Assembly (NCBI GenBank): GCA_040905245.1
Contig: JBBDRX010000087.1
Coordinates: 1-26,533, forward strand
DNA: 26,533 bases
From: JBBDRX01 sp040905245
Lineage (GTDB): Bacteria > Bacteroidota > Rhodothermia > Balneolales > Balneolaceae
Direction: 5' to 3'
Position numbers and translations under genes: made by a program. A model generated the notes under the pieces. The model saw only the letters and a program-made list of their open reading frames with translations, ran no database searches and had not been told where the DNA came from. Shown piece by piece: positions 1 to 8,298 of this stretch. Position 1 is the first letter of the stretch; the number at the start of each line of letters is the position of its first letter.

Positions 1-1
1 G

Positions 2-1177
2 ATGCTCTCGGGGGTCGTCATGCTTGGTTGGTACGGGTTCATTCGACACTATTTGAAGGTACGTGCGAGACTGGCCAGCACCTTTACACTCACGCTCTAT
101 GAGGGGGCGCTGTTGATGCTGGTTGTCTCTTCTCTCGGCGCCTGGGGAGTTGCCCTGTTTCAGTTTGGCGGAGTAGATAACCCGCTTCTTTCGTCGTCGA
201 TGACGCATCTCTTTCTGGCACTCTTCACTCAGGGATGGGGGATTCTGTCCGCCTCGGCGATCTTGTTCGAAACTCTTGAACGATCGGGACGGATTGTTCC
301 GGTGTCGGGTCTGAATTCTCTTCAGCAGAACCGGCGAATAGCCCCCATTCTTCTGGGTGCTCCGCTTACCTTTCCGATGGGGTTCTCGGCCGAGATGCTC
401 ACCCCGGTGCTTTTAATGGCTTCCCGGGCCGGCGCACTTTTGCTGATGGCTGGAATCGCGGGCCTACTTTGGGAGATTTTCCGCCATCGAAGGGTCTGGA
501 GCGGAAGTTCTCTTCTGATTACAGGCCTATTGACAGCGGTTTTTCTCGTTATAGCGGGAAGTCTGTTACCCGGAGGATACTGGATTGGAGCTCACGGTCC
601 GAGGATCTTCTACCTGCATCTGCTTCTGCTCGGTTTTGTTACGATCAGTTTTTTAGCTGCCTGGCACGACGAATACCCGGGGGTGAACCGGACGGGTTAT
701 TGGGGAGTGGCCGCGGCCGTTCTGCCAATGCTTCTGCTTTTGTTTGCTGGCAGTGGCCTGTATCCTTCCCCTGCTTCTCCGCTTCTTTTGTACCAACTGC
801 TTGTCGGGAGTTCCATTTTGTTGGTGGCCGCGGCAGGTATTGAGTGCTGGATTGTCTGGAAACGAGCCGGTTCAGCCCGGAGTTCTCGCCTCCTGGATAA
901 AGTGGAGAACGTGGATGGATCCGTACAGGAGAAGGAACAGTGCGATCATATAGGCGACCGACCCGGGATTGGCAGCGATCAGAAAAGAGAAAATGAGCAT
1001 GAGAATCCCCAGCGGAATCAGTTTAAACGTAATCAGAAACGCGATTCCGAAGAAGCCGAGAAAGAAAGCGAAGGTAAAGGGAATCAGCTCCGGAAAAAGG
1101 AAGATCATCAGGGCCGAAACGGCCGAAAGTGCCGTCAACACAACACTGACGCGAAACAGAAAGAGAATAAGGCTTAA
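2..1177 (+). CDS. Multi-pass membrane protein of unknown function, left-truncated, with polar antisense-derived tail
   Basis: The frame is open from the window edge, so the true start probably lies to the left; the ATG at 2 may be internal. Residues 1-288 hold about eight to nine hydrophobic segments. Histidines H69 (in SMTHLFLALFTQGWG), H206 (in IFYLHLLLLGFVT) and H222 sit at or near membrane segments, a layout reminiscent of haem-copper-oxidase-like or NnrS-like membrane proteins, but I cannot assign a family. From about residue 291 to 391 the protein changes abruptly to a charged K/R/E/Q/N-rich tail. That tail is simply the antisense of the membrane gene on the opposite strand, which suggests that a stop codon near nt 870 was lost or that a frameshift occurred. 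The copper-type genes downstream make a role in metal or respiratory biology possible; this is inference only. Confidence 0.6.
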   Translation: MLSGVVMLGWYGFIRHYLKVRARLASTFTLTLYEGALLMLVVSSLGAWGVALFQFGGVDNPLLSSSMTHLFLALFTQGWGILSASAILFETLERSGRIVPVSGLNSLQQNRRIAPILLGAPLTFPMGFSAEMLTPVLLMASRAGALLLMAGIAGLLWEIFRHRRVWSGSSLLITGLLTAVFLVIAGSLLPGGYWIGAHGPRIFYLHLLLLGFVTISFLAAWHDEYPGVNRTGYWGVAAAVLPMLLLLFAGSGLYPSPASPLLLYQLLVGSSILLVAAAGIECWIVWKRAGSARSSRLLDKVENVDGSVQEKEQCDHIGDRPGIGSDQKRENEHENPQRNQFKRNQKRDSEEAEKESEGKGNQLRKKEDHQGRNGRKCRQHNTDAKQKENKA

Positions 1178-1321
1178 TGCGACCAGGTATCCTCCAACGA
1201 TGTAGTAGAGGAAGTTGGGCCAGCTTAATGCGAGAATGCCGGTGAGAATCGCCAGAACGGCGTTCAACAGTTTTCGTTTTCCGGAATCCCGCTGGATGGT
1301 GACCTGGATCTGTTGATACAT
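872..1321 (-). CDS. Small membrane protein, DUF3096/DUF308-like
   Basis: 149 aa, almost entirely hydrophobic after a short basic N-terminus, with about five to six membrane segments. Residues 18-60 (LLNAVLAILTGILALSWPN, then YIVGGYLVALSLILF) resemble the DUF3096 pattern of a GI-L-hydrophobic-WPN turn followed by YIV--YL; the remainder looks like further related helical pairs, as in DUF308/HdeD-type proteins. Start ATG at 1321; no clear Shine-Dalgarno. The short region upstream contains the inverted repeat CGGTTTGAACCG just before the start. It is convergent with the preceding gene and overlaps its open frame by 306 nt. The hydrophobic, well-ordered composition on this strand makes it the more believable coding strand in the overlap. 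The function of this family is not known. Confidence 0.62.
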   Translation of the reverse strand: MYQQIQVTIQRDSGKRKLLNAVLAILTGILALSWPNFLYYIVGGYLVALSLILFLFRVSVVLTALSAVSALMIFLFPELIPFTFAFFLGFFGIAFLITFKLIPLGILMLIFSFLIAANPGSVAYMIALFLLLYGSIHVLHFIQEARTPG

Positions 1322-1365
1322 CGGTTTGAACCGGTTTGTTGGAAAATATTCACGGAAATGTAATA

Positions 1366-1386
1366 AATGGGTATCAGAATGGGTAT
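1366..1386 (+). repeat. Direct repeat AATGGGTAT x2 upstream of copper-type genes
   Basis: AATGGGTAT occurs at 1366-1374 and 1378-1386, a 12-bp period, about 55-75 nt upstream of the proposed GTG at 1441. It could be a regulator site or part of a promoter; chance in AT-rich leader DNA is also possible. Confidence 0.3.
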
Positions 1387-1440
1387 TTTATTATCGCTGC
1401 CGGTTGGACTTCCTATTTCAAAAACGGTGATTACACCATT

Positions 1441-1812
1441 GTGAAACGGCTCTACTCCGTCATACTCCTCTTTTCATTTCTGGTCGGGACGCTCCAACCC
1501 GCGCTACCCCTGATCGAGTATCATCTATTCAAGGGAAGTATCATTCAGAAGTTTTGCATCGATCGGGATGAACCGGTGAATGATTGCGAAGGAAGCTGCT
1601 ATCTTGCCAACCAGATTGCTCAATCGGAAGGTCAGGAGGATTATATGATTCTGCTCAACCTCGAATTCTATCCAATTGCCATTTCGATAGCCCCTTTGGA
1701 GACTCTTTTCACTACGTATGGCAGAGGAAGTATGTACTCACTTCAGGTATTGTCCCTGCCGGACCCCCCACTGGATTCTGTACATCCACCTCCACGGAAT
1801 CTGCACGGTTGA
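1441..1812 (+). CDS. Small secreted/membrane protein with C-x9-C-x3-C motif, copper-locus type
   Basis: 123 aa from the GTG at 1441. An upstream TTG at 1336 would add a non-signal-like stretch, whereas the GTG gives a normal signal/anchor: VKRLYSVILLFSFLVGTLQP. Residues 27-60 carry Cys39, Cys49 and Cys53 in C-I-D-R-D-E-P...C-E-G-S-C-Y-L, followed by NQ. Bacteroidota have similar small proteins with an N-terminal hydrophobic segment, a C-[IV]-N/D-[RK]-D-x-P...C-x-G-x-C-Y-L core and a C-terminal HPP motif (here VHPPPRN), often found beside copper-type TonB receptors. No function is established that I can cite. The Cys pattern suggests metal handling, by inference. It is first in a + strand group with the YtkA-like lipoprotein and TonB receptor. 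Confidence 0.7.
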   Translation: MKRLYSVILLFSFLVGTLQPALPLIEYHLFKGSIIQKFCIDRDEPVNDCEGSCYLANQIAQSEGQEDYMILLNLEFYPIAISIAPLETLFTTYGRGSMYSLQVLSLPDPPLDSVHPPPRNLHG

Positions 1813-1859
1813 CCTTCACTATTGCGGCGTTCTCCCGGCGGCCTTGCCGGTTTGTCAAC
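1808..1859 (+). other. Nested inverted repeat after the Cys-protein stop codon
   Basis: Outer arms GTTGAC (1808-1813, containing the TGA stop) and GTCAAC (1854-1859) enclose an inner stem CCGGC/GCCGG (1835-1839/1846-1850). It may be an RNA structure between the first two genes, affecting stability or partial termination. There is no T-run, so it is not a classic terminator. Confidence 0.35.
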
Positions 1860-1970
1860 AGTACCCTGTGTTTCTGTTTATGCAGAGCGTGTATCTGAAT
1901 GGCATGCGATTGCTGGTTTTGCGGGAGTGTCGTATGTCTGTCCAATTCTTTTAAAAAACTGAGGTGGTGT

Positions 1971-2774
1971 ATGAAATGCATAAACAAAATACTTCTGATT
2001 CCGGTCTTTGTGTGGCTGGCTATCGGGATGGTAGCATGCGATCCGGCGGGTAGCCCGGGCATAGAAGAACCGGATCTTTATTCGGTGGGAGAGTTAAGAG
2101 AGCAGGGAGTGACCGTTCAGATATGGTCGGAAGTACCTTTTGAGGTAGGTTATAACCGGTTTTACCTGGAGGTGCATCGTGCGGGAGAGCCTCTGGAAGA
2201 TCTGGAGATTGTCGTGGTTCCGATGATGCAGATGGAAGCACACGCGCACTCCGCCCCGGTAGAAAATCCAGGACCCCATAGGACGTCGGAAGAGAGCCTG
2301 TATCAGGGGGCTTTGATCTTTACAATGCCCACAATGGAAACCGGTAGTTGGTCTCTTCAGATATCTGTTACCGGGCCCGACGAGTTGAACCTGACAGGAG
2401 AAGTTTCAGTAAACGTGGACCCATCTGCAAGGGTACGGAGCTTTGAGTCAGAAGGTGGACAGCACTTTTTTCTGACACTTGTGGAGCCTGTGGAACCGGA
2501 GGTGGGGTCTAATACGCTGCTTGTCACTTTGCACCGGCAGGAGTCGATGATGAGCTTTCCACCGGTTACGGATGCCGAGTTCGGATTTGAGCCCTGGATG
2601 ACGGCTCCCTCGATGGACCATGGGTCTCCAAATAATGAACCGCCTGTACATCAGTCTGCTGGCAATTATCGTGGGATTGTCAACTTTACCATGACCGGAG
2701 ATTGGGAGCTTCGTTTCGATCCTGTAGTTGGGGGGGAAGAGTCGCCCAGGCAGCTGTTCGAACTGACGCTGTAA
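1971..2774 (+). CDS. Lipoprotein with two YtkA/FixH-like domains, Met/His-rich, putative copper-binding
   Basis: 267 aa from the ATG at 1971, chosen because AGGTGG lies just upstream and the product begins with a lipoprotein signal ending GMVAC (Cys23); longer starts add an implausible leader. Two related beta-sandwich-like units follow. Unit 1 (about 40-150) contains MMQMEAHAHSAP, rich in Met and His. Unit 2 (about 165-267) contains EPWMTAPSMDHGSP, then NNEPPVHQSAGNYRG and VNFTMTGDW, the typical ending of YtkA-like/FixH-like domains. Such domains occur in proteins linked to copper handling and cytochrome oxidase assembly. The product is expected to be anchored in the outer or inner membrane facing the periplasm. 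It lies between the three-Cys protein and the TonB receptor, all on the same strand, supporting a copper-acquisition role by inference. The exact metal ligand set is not proven. Confidence 0.75.
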   Translation: MKCINKILLIPVFVWLAIGMVACDPAGSPGIEEPDLYSVGELREQGVTVQIWSEVPFEVGYNRFYLEVHRAGEPLEDLEIVVVPMMQMEAHAHSAPVENPGPHRTSEESLYQGALIFTMPTMETGSWSLQISVTGPDELNLTGEVSVNVDPSARVRSFESEGGQHFFLTLVEPVEPEVGSNTLLVTLHRQESMMSFPPVTDAEFGFEPWMTAPSMDHGSPNNEPPVHQSAGNYRGIVNFTMTGDWELRFDPVVGGEESPRQLFELTL

Positions 2775-2785
2775 ACTGACAATTG

Positions 2786-2818
2786 GCCCGGATCGATATG
2801 GACTCATATCGCCCGGGC
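2786..2818 (+). terminator. Strong hairpin between lipoprotein and TonB receptor (partial terminator or processing site)
   Basis: Stem made of GCCCGG (2786-2791) with CCGGGC (2813-2818) and CGATATG (2794-2800) with CATATCG (2805-2811), loop GACT. The 3' flank is TATTTATAAAAAAAG rather than a clean T-run. It begins 12 nt after the lipoprotein stop and ends 60 nt before the receptor start. It probably sets different transcript levels for the two genes. Confidence 0.5.
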
Positions 2819-2878
2819 TATTTATAAAAAAAGAGTGCCGGTCAATCGTTAAAGAGAATCGTCCGGCGGGAGATTATA

Positions 2879-5128
2879 ATGAGATATTTATTCAGACTGC
2901 CCTGGATGTTGGGACTTTTGCTTATGGTATTGCCGTCTTTCTGGACGGAACTGCATGCACAACCCGTATCCATGGTTCATGGACATGTGTACGATGCCGT
3001 GACAGGAGAGGATCTTGTCGGGGCGCATGCAAGAATAGCTGGCCGTTCAACTGGAGCTGTATCGGACGCCTACGGGCAGTTCGTACTGGCGGTACCGAAA
3101 GGCGAGTATACGTTACAAGTAACGCACGTCGGCTACCAGGTTGTTCAGAGATCAGTTTCGGGGAAAGGAGAATCCGAAATACATCATATCGCTATGCACC
3201 CCGAGCTTCTGCCCGGAGAGGAACTGGTTGTAACGGCCGGACGATCACCAGCGGCCTATAGCGGACTCTATGCCGATGTCAAAACCCGGCCGGTTGAAGA
3301 TCATCTGAATGATATTTCGGGGGTAGATCTGGTTAGCAGAACCAACTTTGCGAAGGATCCGGTGATCCGTGGACAGCGCAATGGGCGGGTCGAAATTCTG
3401 ATTGATGGCATGCGGATGGCACCCGCCTGTGTCGATGGGATGGATCCGCTGACCGCCTATCTGGAAGCGGATAACCTGGAGGCCATACAAATTAGTCGCG
3501 GGCCGGGTGAGGCACAGTCTGGAGCCGGGACGACTGGTGGAGGAATCAATTTCCAGATGACCCGGCCGCCGGAATCAGCAGGCATGTCCGGTTCGGTTGA
3601 AAGCGGATATCAGACCGTTTCCAGACAGAATGCATGGCAAACAGAGATTGGATATGGTCGGGACAACTGGGCAATTCGCCTGTCCGGTTCGTATCGTAAA
3701 GCGGGAGATATGCGGGCCGGATCCGGTGAGAAAATCGATGGTTCATCCCTGAGGAAGGGGAATATTTATCTGGCTGGAAGCTGGAAGCCGGCAAGTGGCC
3801 GGACGGTTCTGGTTCGTTATATGGGGGATTTTGCGGGGTTTATCGGCTACCCTGCCCTATTGATGGATACCCGACGAGCTGATGCGCACCTTACTGGGCT
3901 TTCCTATGAAGTGGATCAGCCGTTTCGGGGAGTCGCGTCGATGAAAAGTACGCTCTATGCGAGTCAGGTAGTTCACCGAATGGACGATTACCGGCGAGAC
4001 CCTTCTGATCGGACGGTGATGAAGGATATGTACATGCCAATGGACGGACAGACTCGTACGGTGGGTGTTCGGTCGGAGATGACGCTATTGCCGGGTTCGG
4101 CCATCATGAAGCTTCAACTGGAAAGCTGGCTTCAGCAGGCAGCAGGTGATATGCGTATGATTCCGACAGATCCGGTACTGTCAGAGATGAGAGTCATCAA
4201 TCTGGGAGATGCTTTGACACATCATACTCGCTTTTCGACAGATTATATGCAACTGTTCGATTCCGGTTGGAGAGTCGGGGGAAATCTGCAGGCCGAAGTG
4301 GGAATCAACCGTCTGAGAGATCCTTCGGCCAGGGCAATCTACCGGGCCGAACTCCCGTCCGGAACCGAACTGGAACCCGAAACCGTTACATGGCTTGCTG
4401 CGGCCCGGATGGAACGGGATATCTCCGCAGGATGGACGATGGGTGTCCGGCTTTCTCACGGAACAAGGCAACCCGATCACATGGAGCGATACGGGTACTA
4501 CATCTATCAACCACTGGATGGGTATTTCTATCTTGGGAATCCCGGCCTGAAACCGGAACGGAGTCGTCAAGCCGAACTCTTTCTGCTTTTTGGCGGGTTG
4601 GGTTCGAAGGTATCCGGACGGGCAGCATTCTGGGCCAATCATCTGGATTCGTATATCAGCGGAGAGAGGCTTGATACCGGATTCAAGAGGATGGCTAATA
4701 TGGGGGAAGCCCTGCTTATTGGAGTGGAAGTGGAGCTGGAGGCTGACCTTCAGGGACCATGGAGTGTCAATACACAGCTTGCCTGGACCCGGGGAGACCA
4801 TATTGAACTGGGAGAGCCGCTCCCGATGATTCCTCCACTGAAAGGGATAACCGGGTTGCTATGGCAGTCCGCAGGGTTTGGAGTAGAGGGCCGGGTTCGT
4901 TGGGCGTCACCCCAAACCCGGACGGCTTCGCGCAACCATCTGGAAGAGAAAACCGATGGGTATGCAATGGTCGATTTTTATACCCGGTTTCCGATTCGGG
5001 ATCATTTGAGGATTCAGATCGGGATGGAAAATATTCTGGACGGATACCATGCGGATCACCTGAGTGTTAACTCATTTCCGGAGCCGGGCCGCAATCTGCA
5101 GGTCTCTGTAAAGTGGGCTTTTCGGTAG
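2879..5128 (+). CDS. TonB-dependent outer-membrane receptor, putative copper receptor
   Basis: 749 aa; ATG at 2879 with GGGAG just upstream. Signal peptide 1-28 (…WTELHAQ), carboxypeptidase-regulatory-like beta domain about 31-110 (GHVYDAVTGEDLVGA … SDAYGQFVLAVPKGEYTL), TonB-box-like EELVVTAGR about 114-122, plug about 130-230 (PVIRGQRNGRVEILIDGM, ISRGPG, GGGINFQ), then a beta barrel to the C-terminal aromatic/basic end (VKWAFR). Within the plug, residues 178-194 read MRMAPACVDGMDPLTAY. An R-M/I-x-x-AC…MDP motif at this place is shared by copper-type receptors (OprC/NosA-like and their Bacteroidota relatives). With the preceding YtkA-like lipoprotein and Cys protein, it probably imports copper or a copper complex across the outer membrane using TonB/ExbBD energy. 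It ends 4 nt before the convergent prolidase gene, leaving no terminator space. Confidence 0.85.
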   Translation: MRYLFRLPWMLGLLLMVLPSFWTELHAQPVSMVHGHVYDAVTGEDLVGAHARIAGRSTGAVSDAYGQFVLAVPKGEYTLQVTHVGYQVVQRSVSGKGESEIHHIAMHPELLPGEELVVTAGRSPAAYSGLYADVKTRPVEDHLNDISGVDLVSRTNFAKDPVIRGQRNGRVEILIDGMRMAPACVDGMDPLTAYLEADNLEAIQISRGPGEAQSGAGTTGGGINFQMTRPPESAGMSGSVESGYQTVSRQNAWQTEIGYGRDNWAIRLSGSYRKAGDMRAGSGEKIDGSSLRKGNIYLAGSWKPASGRTVLVRYMGDFAGFIGYPALLMDTRRADAHLTGLSYEVDQPFRGVASMKSTLYASQVVHRMDDYRRDPSDRTVMKDMYMPMDGQTRTVGVRSEMTLLPGSAIMKLQLESWLQQAAGDMRMIPTDPVLSEMRVINLGDALTHHTRFSTDYMQLFDSGWRVGGNLQAEVGINRLRDPSARAIYRAELPSGTELEPETVTWLAAARMERDISAGWTMGVRLSHGTRQPDHMERYGYYIYQPLDGYFYLGNPGLKPERSRQAELFLLFGGLGSKVSGRAAFWANHLDSYISGERLDTGFKRMANMGEALLIGVEVELEADLQGPWSVNTQLAWTRGDHIELGEPLPMIPPLKGITGLLWQSAGFGVEGRVRWASPQTRTASRNHLEEKTDGYAMVDFYTRFPIRDHLRIQIGMENILDGYHADHLSVNSFPEPGRNLQVSVKWAFR

Positions 5129-5132
5129 CGAT

Positions 5133-6473
5133 TTAGCTTCGGCTCATTACCTCTTCAATATCGGTGATCTCTTTCGGCAGGCGGGTCAGGTTTTCCGGAC
5201 TCTGTTCTGTGATAATCAGGTTGTCCTCAATTCGGATACCGCCAAAATCGAGAAGGCGTTCGATTCGCTCCCGGTTCAGGTAAGGGGCTTTTTCGGGGTT
5301 GTCCAGTGCCGGGAGCAGCAGTGCCGGGATAAAGTAGATACCCGGTTCCACGGTAATGACCATTCCCGGTTCGAGTTCCCTGCGGACTCGCAGATGCCGC
5401 AGGCCCGGCCGGTCGATTCGGGTAACCCCTTTCGGGTATCCTCCAACGTCATGGGTGTCCAGCCCGAGAAAGTGGCCAAGGCCGTGGGGAAAAAAGAGGG
5501 CGAACAGATCCTTCTCCATCAGCTCTTTTCTATTTCCCCGGAGCAGGCCGGCGTCCAGTAATCCATCTGTGATGATTTTAGCGGATAACAGGTGCAACTC
5601 CTCCATTCGGGTACCGGGTGTTGCTTCCCGGATGGCTGCTTTCTGGGCTTCCAGCACGATTTCGCAGATTACTTTTTGCCAGTCGGTATAGCGGCCGTTG
5701 ACCGGCCAGGTTCGGCTGAAGTCGGAAGCATATCCCAGATATTCGTGACCGGCATCAATGAGATAGAGGTCTCCATTTCTCAATTTCCGGTTGGTACCTG
5801 TGTAGTGAAGAATGGCGCTGTTTGGCCCACTGGCGTGGATACCATTGTAGGCGTCCTGAACCAGGCCGTTCCGAATCTGATGATATTCAAACAGTGCTTT
5901 GCATTCATATTCATAGAGGCCCGGGCGAAGGTTTTGTAGTACTTCCAGATGAGCCTGGTTGTTGATCTCCGCCGCGTGTCTCAACCGGCCGAGCTCATCC
6001 TCGTTTTTTATCGCCCGGCACCAGGCCAGGGCATCGGTCAGGCTTTCCGTGTCGATCGTGTGGTCGGGGAGATCGTCTTCCAGCTCATCGGCCAGATCCG
6101 ATGGAACGGTATAGATTACATCCGGATCGATTTCCCTGAGCACTTCTTCCATCTCTTGTCCGATATGGAGGTGATCTGGCTGATAGCGTTCTCGGATCTC
6201 TGCGGGTGGAACAATCCGGCCGTTCCAGACGGCGAAGTCGGAATCCCGGTCGGGCGCGATCAGGTGGAAGTTGCCATTTCCAAGGTTCAGAACCATCTCG
6301 TAATCTGGTTCATCGACACCGGTCAAATACCAGAAGTTGGATTCCTGACGAAACGGAAATTCATAGTCTGTACCGTACCGGTGCAGTATAGAGGCTCCCC
6401 GCAACACGACGACTCCGTGTTTGTCGCGTGTAAAGAGTTTCTGAAGATTGTCGCGGTGTTCTTTGGAAGGCAT
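5133..6473 (-). CDS. M24B metallopeptidase, prolidase (Xaa-Pro dipeptidase)-like
   Basis: 446 aa. An N-terminal AMP_N domain (about 5-135: FRQESNFWYLTGVDEPDY) is followed by a pita-bread M24 domain (about 155-440). The five metal ligands are all visible: D240 (LIDAGHEY), D251 (ASDFSRTWP), H334 (PHGLGHFLGLD), E376 (TVEPGIYF) and E416 (GGIRIED). The segments HDVGGYPKGV…IDRPGL, PGMVITVEPGIYF and the FGGIRIEDN ending match eukaryotic prolidase (PEPD) and bacterial aminopeptidase P/PepP relatives very closely. It therefore probably removes or splits Xaa-Pro from peptides in the cytosol with two Mn/Co/Zn ions; length fits the family. No signal peptide. It begins 24 nt after phoR on the same strand, so it may be co-transcribed with phoBR, though no functional link is obvious. 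Whether it is a dipeptidase or an aminopeptidase cannot be told from sequence. Confidence 0.92.
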   Translation of the reverse strand: MPSKEHRDNLQKLFTRDKHGVVVLRGASILHRYGTDYEFPFRQESNFWYLTGVDEPDYEMVLNLGNGNFHLIAPDRDSDFAVWNGRIVPPAEIRERYQPDHLHIGQEMEEVLREIDPDVIYTVPSDLADELEDDLPDHTIDTESLTDALAWCRAIKNEDELGRLRHAAEINNQAHLEVLQNLRPGLYEYECKALFEYHQIRNGLVQDAYNGIHASGPNSAILHYTGTNRKLRNGDLYLIDAGHEYLGYASDFSRTWPVNGRYTDWQKVICEIVLEAQKAAIREATPGTRMEELHLLSAKIITDGLLDAGLLRGNRKELMEKDLFALFFPHGLGHFLGLDTHDVGGYPKGVTRIDRPGLRHLRVRRELEPGMVITVEPGIYFIPALLLPALDNPEKAPYLNRERIERLLDFGGIRIEDNLIITEQSPENLTRLPKEITDIEEVMSRS

Positions 6474-6497
6474 AAAGGAAGGTAACGAGGCCGATCG

Positions 6498-7580
6498 TTA
6501 TCTTCCAGCGGCTATTGTAAGGGTAAAGCTGAATGTACTACCTCGATTCGGAGCGCTGTTAATAAAGAGATCCTCGCCGTGGGCTTCGATAATATGCTTT
6601 ACGATAGAGAGACCCAGACCCGTCCCTCCCTTTTCACGAGAGCGGGATTTGTCGACCCGAAAAAACCGTTCTGTTACCCGGGGGATGTCGTTGGGATCGA
6701 TCCCGATTCCCGTATCCCGAATAGAGATGAACAGCCGCTGGTCGTCACTTTTAAAGGGCTCAACCTTGATTTCAACCAATCCGCCGGGCCGGTTATACTT
6801 CATCCCGTTTTCTATTAAGTTGATGAGCACTTGTCGGAGCTGGTTCCGGTCTGCCTGGACATAGAGAGAAGAGTCGATTTCGCTCACCCGGATTTCGACA
6901 TTCTCCTTTTGGGCTTTGTACTGAAGGTTCTCTACCACATCCAGGATGGTACTTCGAAGGTTGAGGGTCTGAATCGAGGATTTTAGTTCACCGGTTTCGA
7001 GTTTTGAGATCTCCATGAGATCTTTGGTCAGGTAACTGAGCCGGTTTACGTTGCGCATTGTTTTGTTGAGGAAAACCCGGTTCACCTCAGGGTCTTCAAG
7101 CGCACCGTCCAGCAGGGTTTCAACAAATCCCTGAATCGCAAAAATGGGAGTTTTCAGCTCGTGCGAAATATCTCCGATAAACTCTTTTCGATAGTTTTCG
7201 ATCTTGTTCAGCCGCTGGATCTCCCGCTCCACTGTTTTGCTGGCACGAATGGCCTGAGTGATCAGCAGGTCGATTTCGTCCTTGTGGCCGCTGTGCAGAT
7301 TCCGGTAGGCTTCAAACTTCTTGCGGGTGATGTTTCGGTTGATCCGGTTGATCGTTGTTAGTCGTCTTCTCTGCAGTGATGTCGAGACAAAATAGATCAC
7401 TCCGGTGGAGACTGCCATCGTGATTGCCAAAAGCAGAACCAGTCCCGCCGCGGATAACTGAAGCCAGATGAGGCCTGCCAAAGCCACGATTCCAGTCAGT
7501 ATCGCCCCTGATATTGCGGCAACCCGGAATCCTGTAAAAAAGATGGAAAACCGTTCGGATCTTTTTTGTTTTACTTTCAT
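6498..7580 (-). CDS. phoR: Sensor histidine kinase PhoR-like
   Basis: 360 aa. Two closely spaced membrane helices (about 17-40 and 45-66) leave almost no periplasmic loop. A linker/HAMP-like stretch follows, then HisKA with phospho-acceptor H140 in FIGDISHELKTPIFAIQGF, and HATPase_c with the N box (NLIENGMKYN), G1 DTGIGI (289-294), F region and G2 GGTGLGLS. The HELKTPIFAIQGFVETLLDGALED segment is typical of Bacteroidota PhoR, which phosphorylates PhoB when phosphate is scarce, usually through PstSCAB/PhoU signalling. No PAS domain is apparent. The start codon overlaps the phoB stop (ATGA), giving translational coupling. pst and phoU are not in this window, so the phosphate assignment rests on family resemblance. 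Confidence 0.88.
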   Translation of the reverse strand: MKVKQKRSERFSIFFTGFRVAAISGAILTGIVALAGLIWLQLSAAGLVLLLAITMAVSTGVIYFVSTSLQRRRLTTINRINRNITRKKFEAYRNLHSGHKDEIDLLITQAIRASKTVEREIQRLNKIENYRKEFIGDISHELKTPIFAIQGFVETLLDGALEDPEVNRVFLNKTMRNVNRLSYLTKDLMEISKLETGELKSSIQTLNLRSTILDVVENLQYKAQKENVEIRVSEIDSSLYVQADRNQLRQVLINLIENGMKYNRPGGLVEIKVEPFKSDDQRLFISIRDTGIGIDPNDIPRVTERFFRVDKSRSREKGGTGLGLSIVKHIIEAHGEDLFINSAPNRGSTFSFTLTIAAGR

Positions 7581-8275
7581 TCCTTGAAGCGATATCCAAC
7601 TCCTTTGACGGTTTCGATGAATGAGTCTCCGATTTTTTCACGAATTTTTCGGATGTGGACATCCACTGTGCGATCTACGACGTAGACGTTGTCTCCCCAT
7701 ATGTTGTTGAGAAGCGTCTCCCGATCCATGACTTTACCCTTTCGGCTGGCCAGGAAGAAGAGCAGTTCAAACTCTTTTCTGGGAAGATGAAGATCCTCCC
7801 CGTTTATCCGAACCAGATAGCGTTCTTTGTCGATTTCAATACCGTGTACTTCAATCCTCTTGAGTTCACGATTTTTCTCTTCAAAGCGTCGGAGAACGGC
7901 TTTGATGCGAGACATCAGTTTTCGGGTGCTGATCGGCTTGGTTATGTAGTCGTCCGCACCACGATCCAGTCCCTCGACTTCAGTTTTTTCGTCACCGCGT
8001 GCGGTCAAGAAGATAATCGGCACATCATGTGTTTCCGGGTTATGGCGAAGCTTTTCGCAAACCTGCAATCCATCCATTTTGGGCATCATAATATCCAGCA
8101 GGACGAGGTCCGGATGTCGGTCCCGTGCGATCTGAATGCCTTCTTCCCCATTTTCTGCTTTGAGAACCTGAAACCCTTCACTTTTAAGGTTGTATTCAAT
8201 GAGGTCCAGCAGATCCTGCTCATCATCGACAACGAGGATGGTCTGGCCGGAACTGTTTGACAGGCTTTTGTTCAT
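7577..8275 (-). CDS. phoB: Response regulator PhoB-like (OmpR/PhoB family)
   Basis: 232 aa from the ATG at 8275. An upstream in-frame start at 8323 would add residues not seen in the family and would run over an inverted repeat. The receiver domain (11-130) has the acidic pair D17/D18, phospho-acceptor D61 (VLLDIMMPKMDG), T91 and K113 (DDYITKPIS). The winged-helix DNA-binding domain (about 140-230) has the typical LPRKEFELLFFLASRKGKVMDRETLL, VDVHIRKIREKIG and TVKGVGYRF. It regulates transcription after phosphorylation by the overlapping kinase. Likely targets by proximity are the upstream TonB receptor and lipoprotein; this is inference. Confidence 0.9.
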   Translation of the reverse strand: MNKSLSNSSGQTILVVDDEQDLLDLIEYNLKSEGFQVLKAENGEEGIQIARDRHPDLVLLDIMMPKMDGLQVCEKLRHNPETHDVPIIFLTARGDEKTEVEGLDRGADDYITKPISTRKLMSRIKAVLRRFEEKNRELKRIEVHGIEIDKERYLVRINGEDLHLPRKEFELLFFLASRKGKVMDRETLLNNIWGDNVYVVDRTVDVHIRKIREKIGDSFIETVKGVGYRFKE

Positions 8276-8298
8276 GATCTCTTGGCTATATTGCAGCA

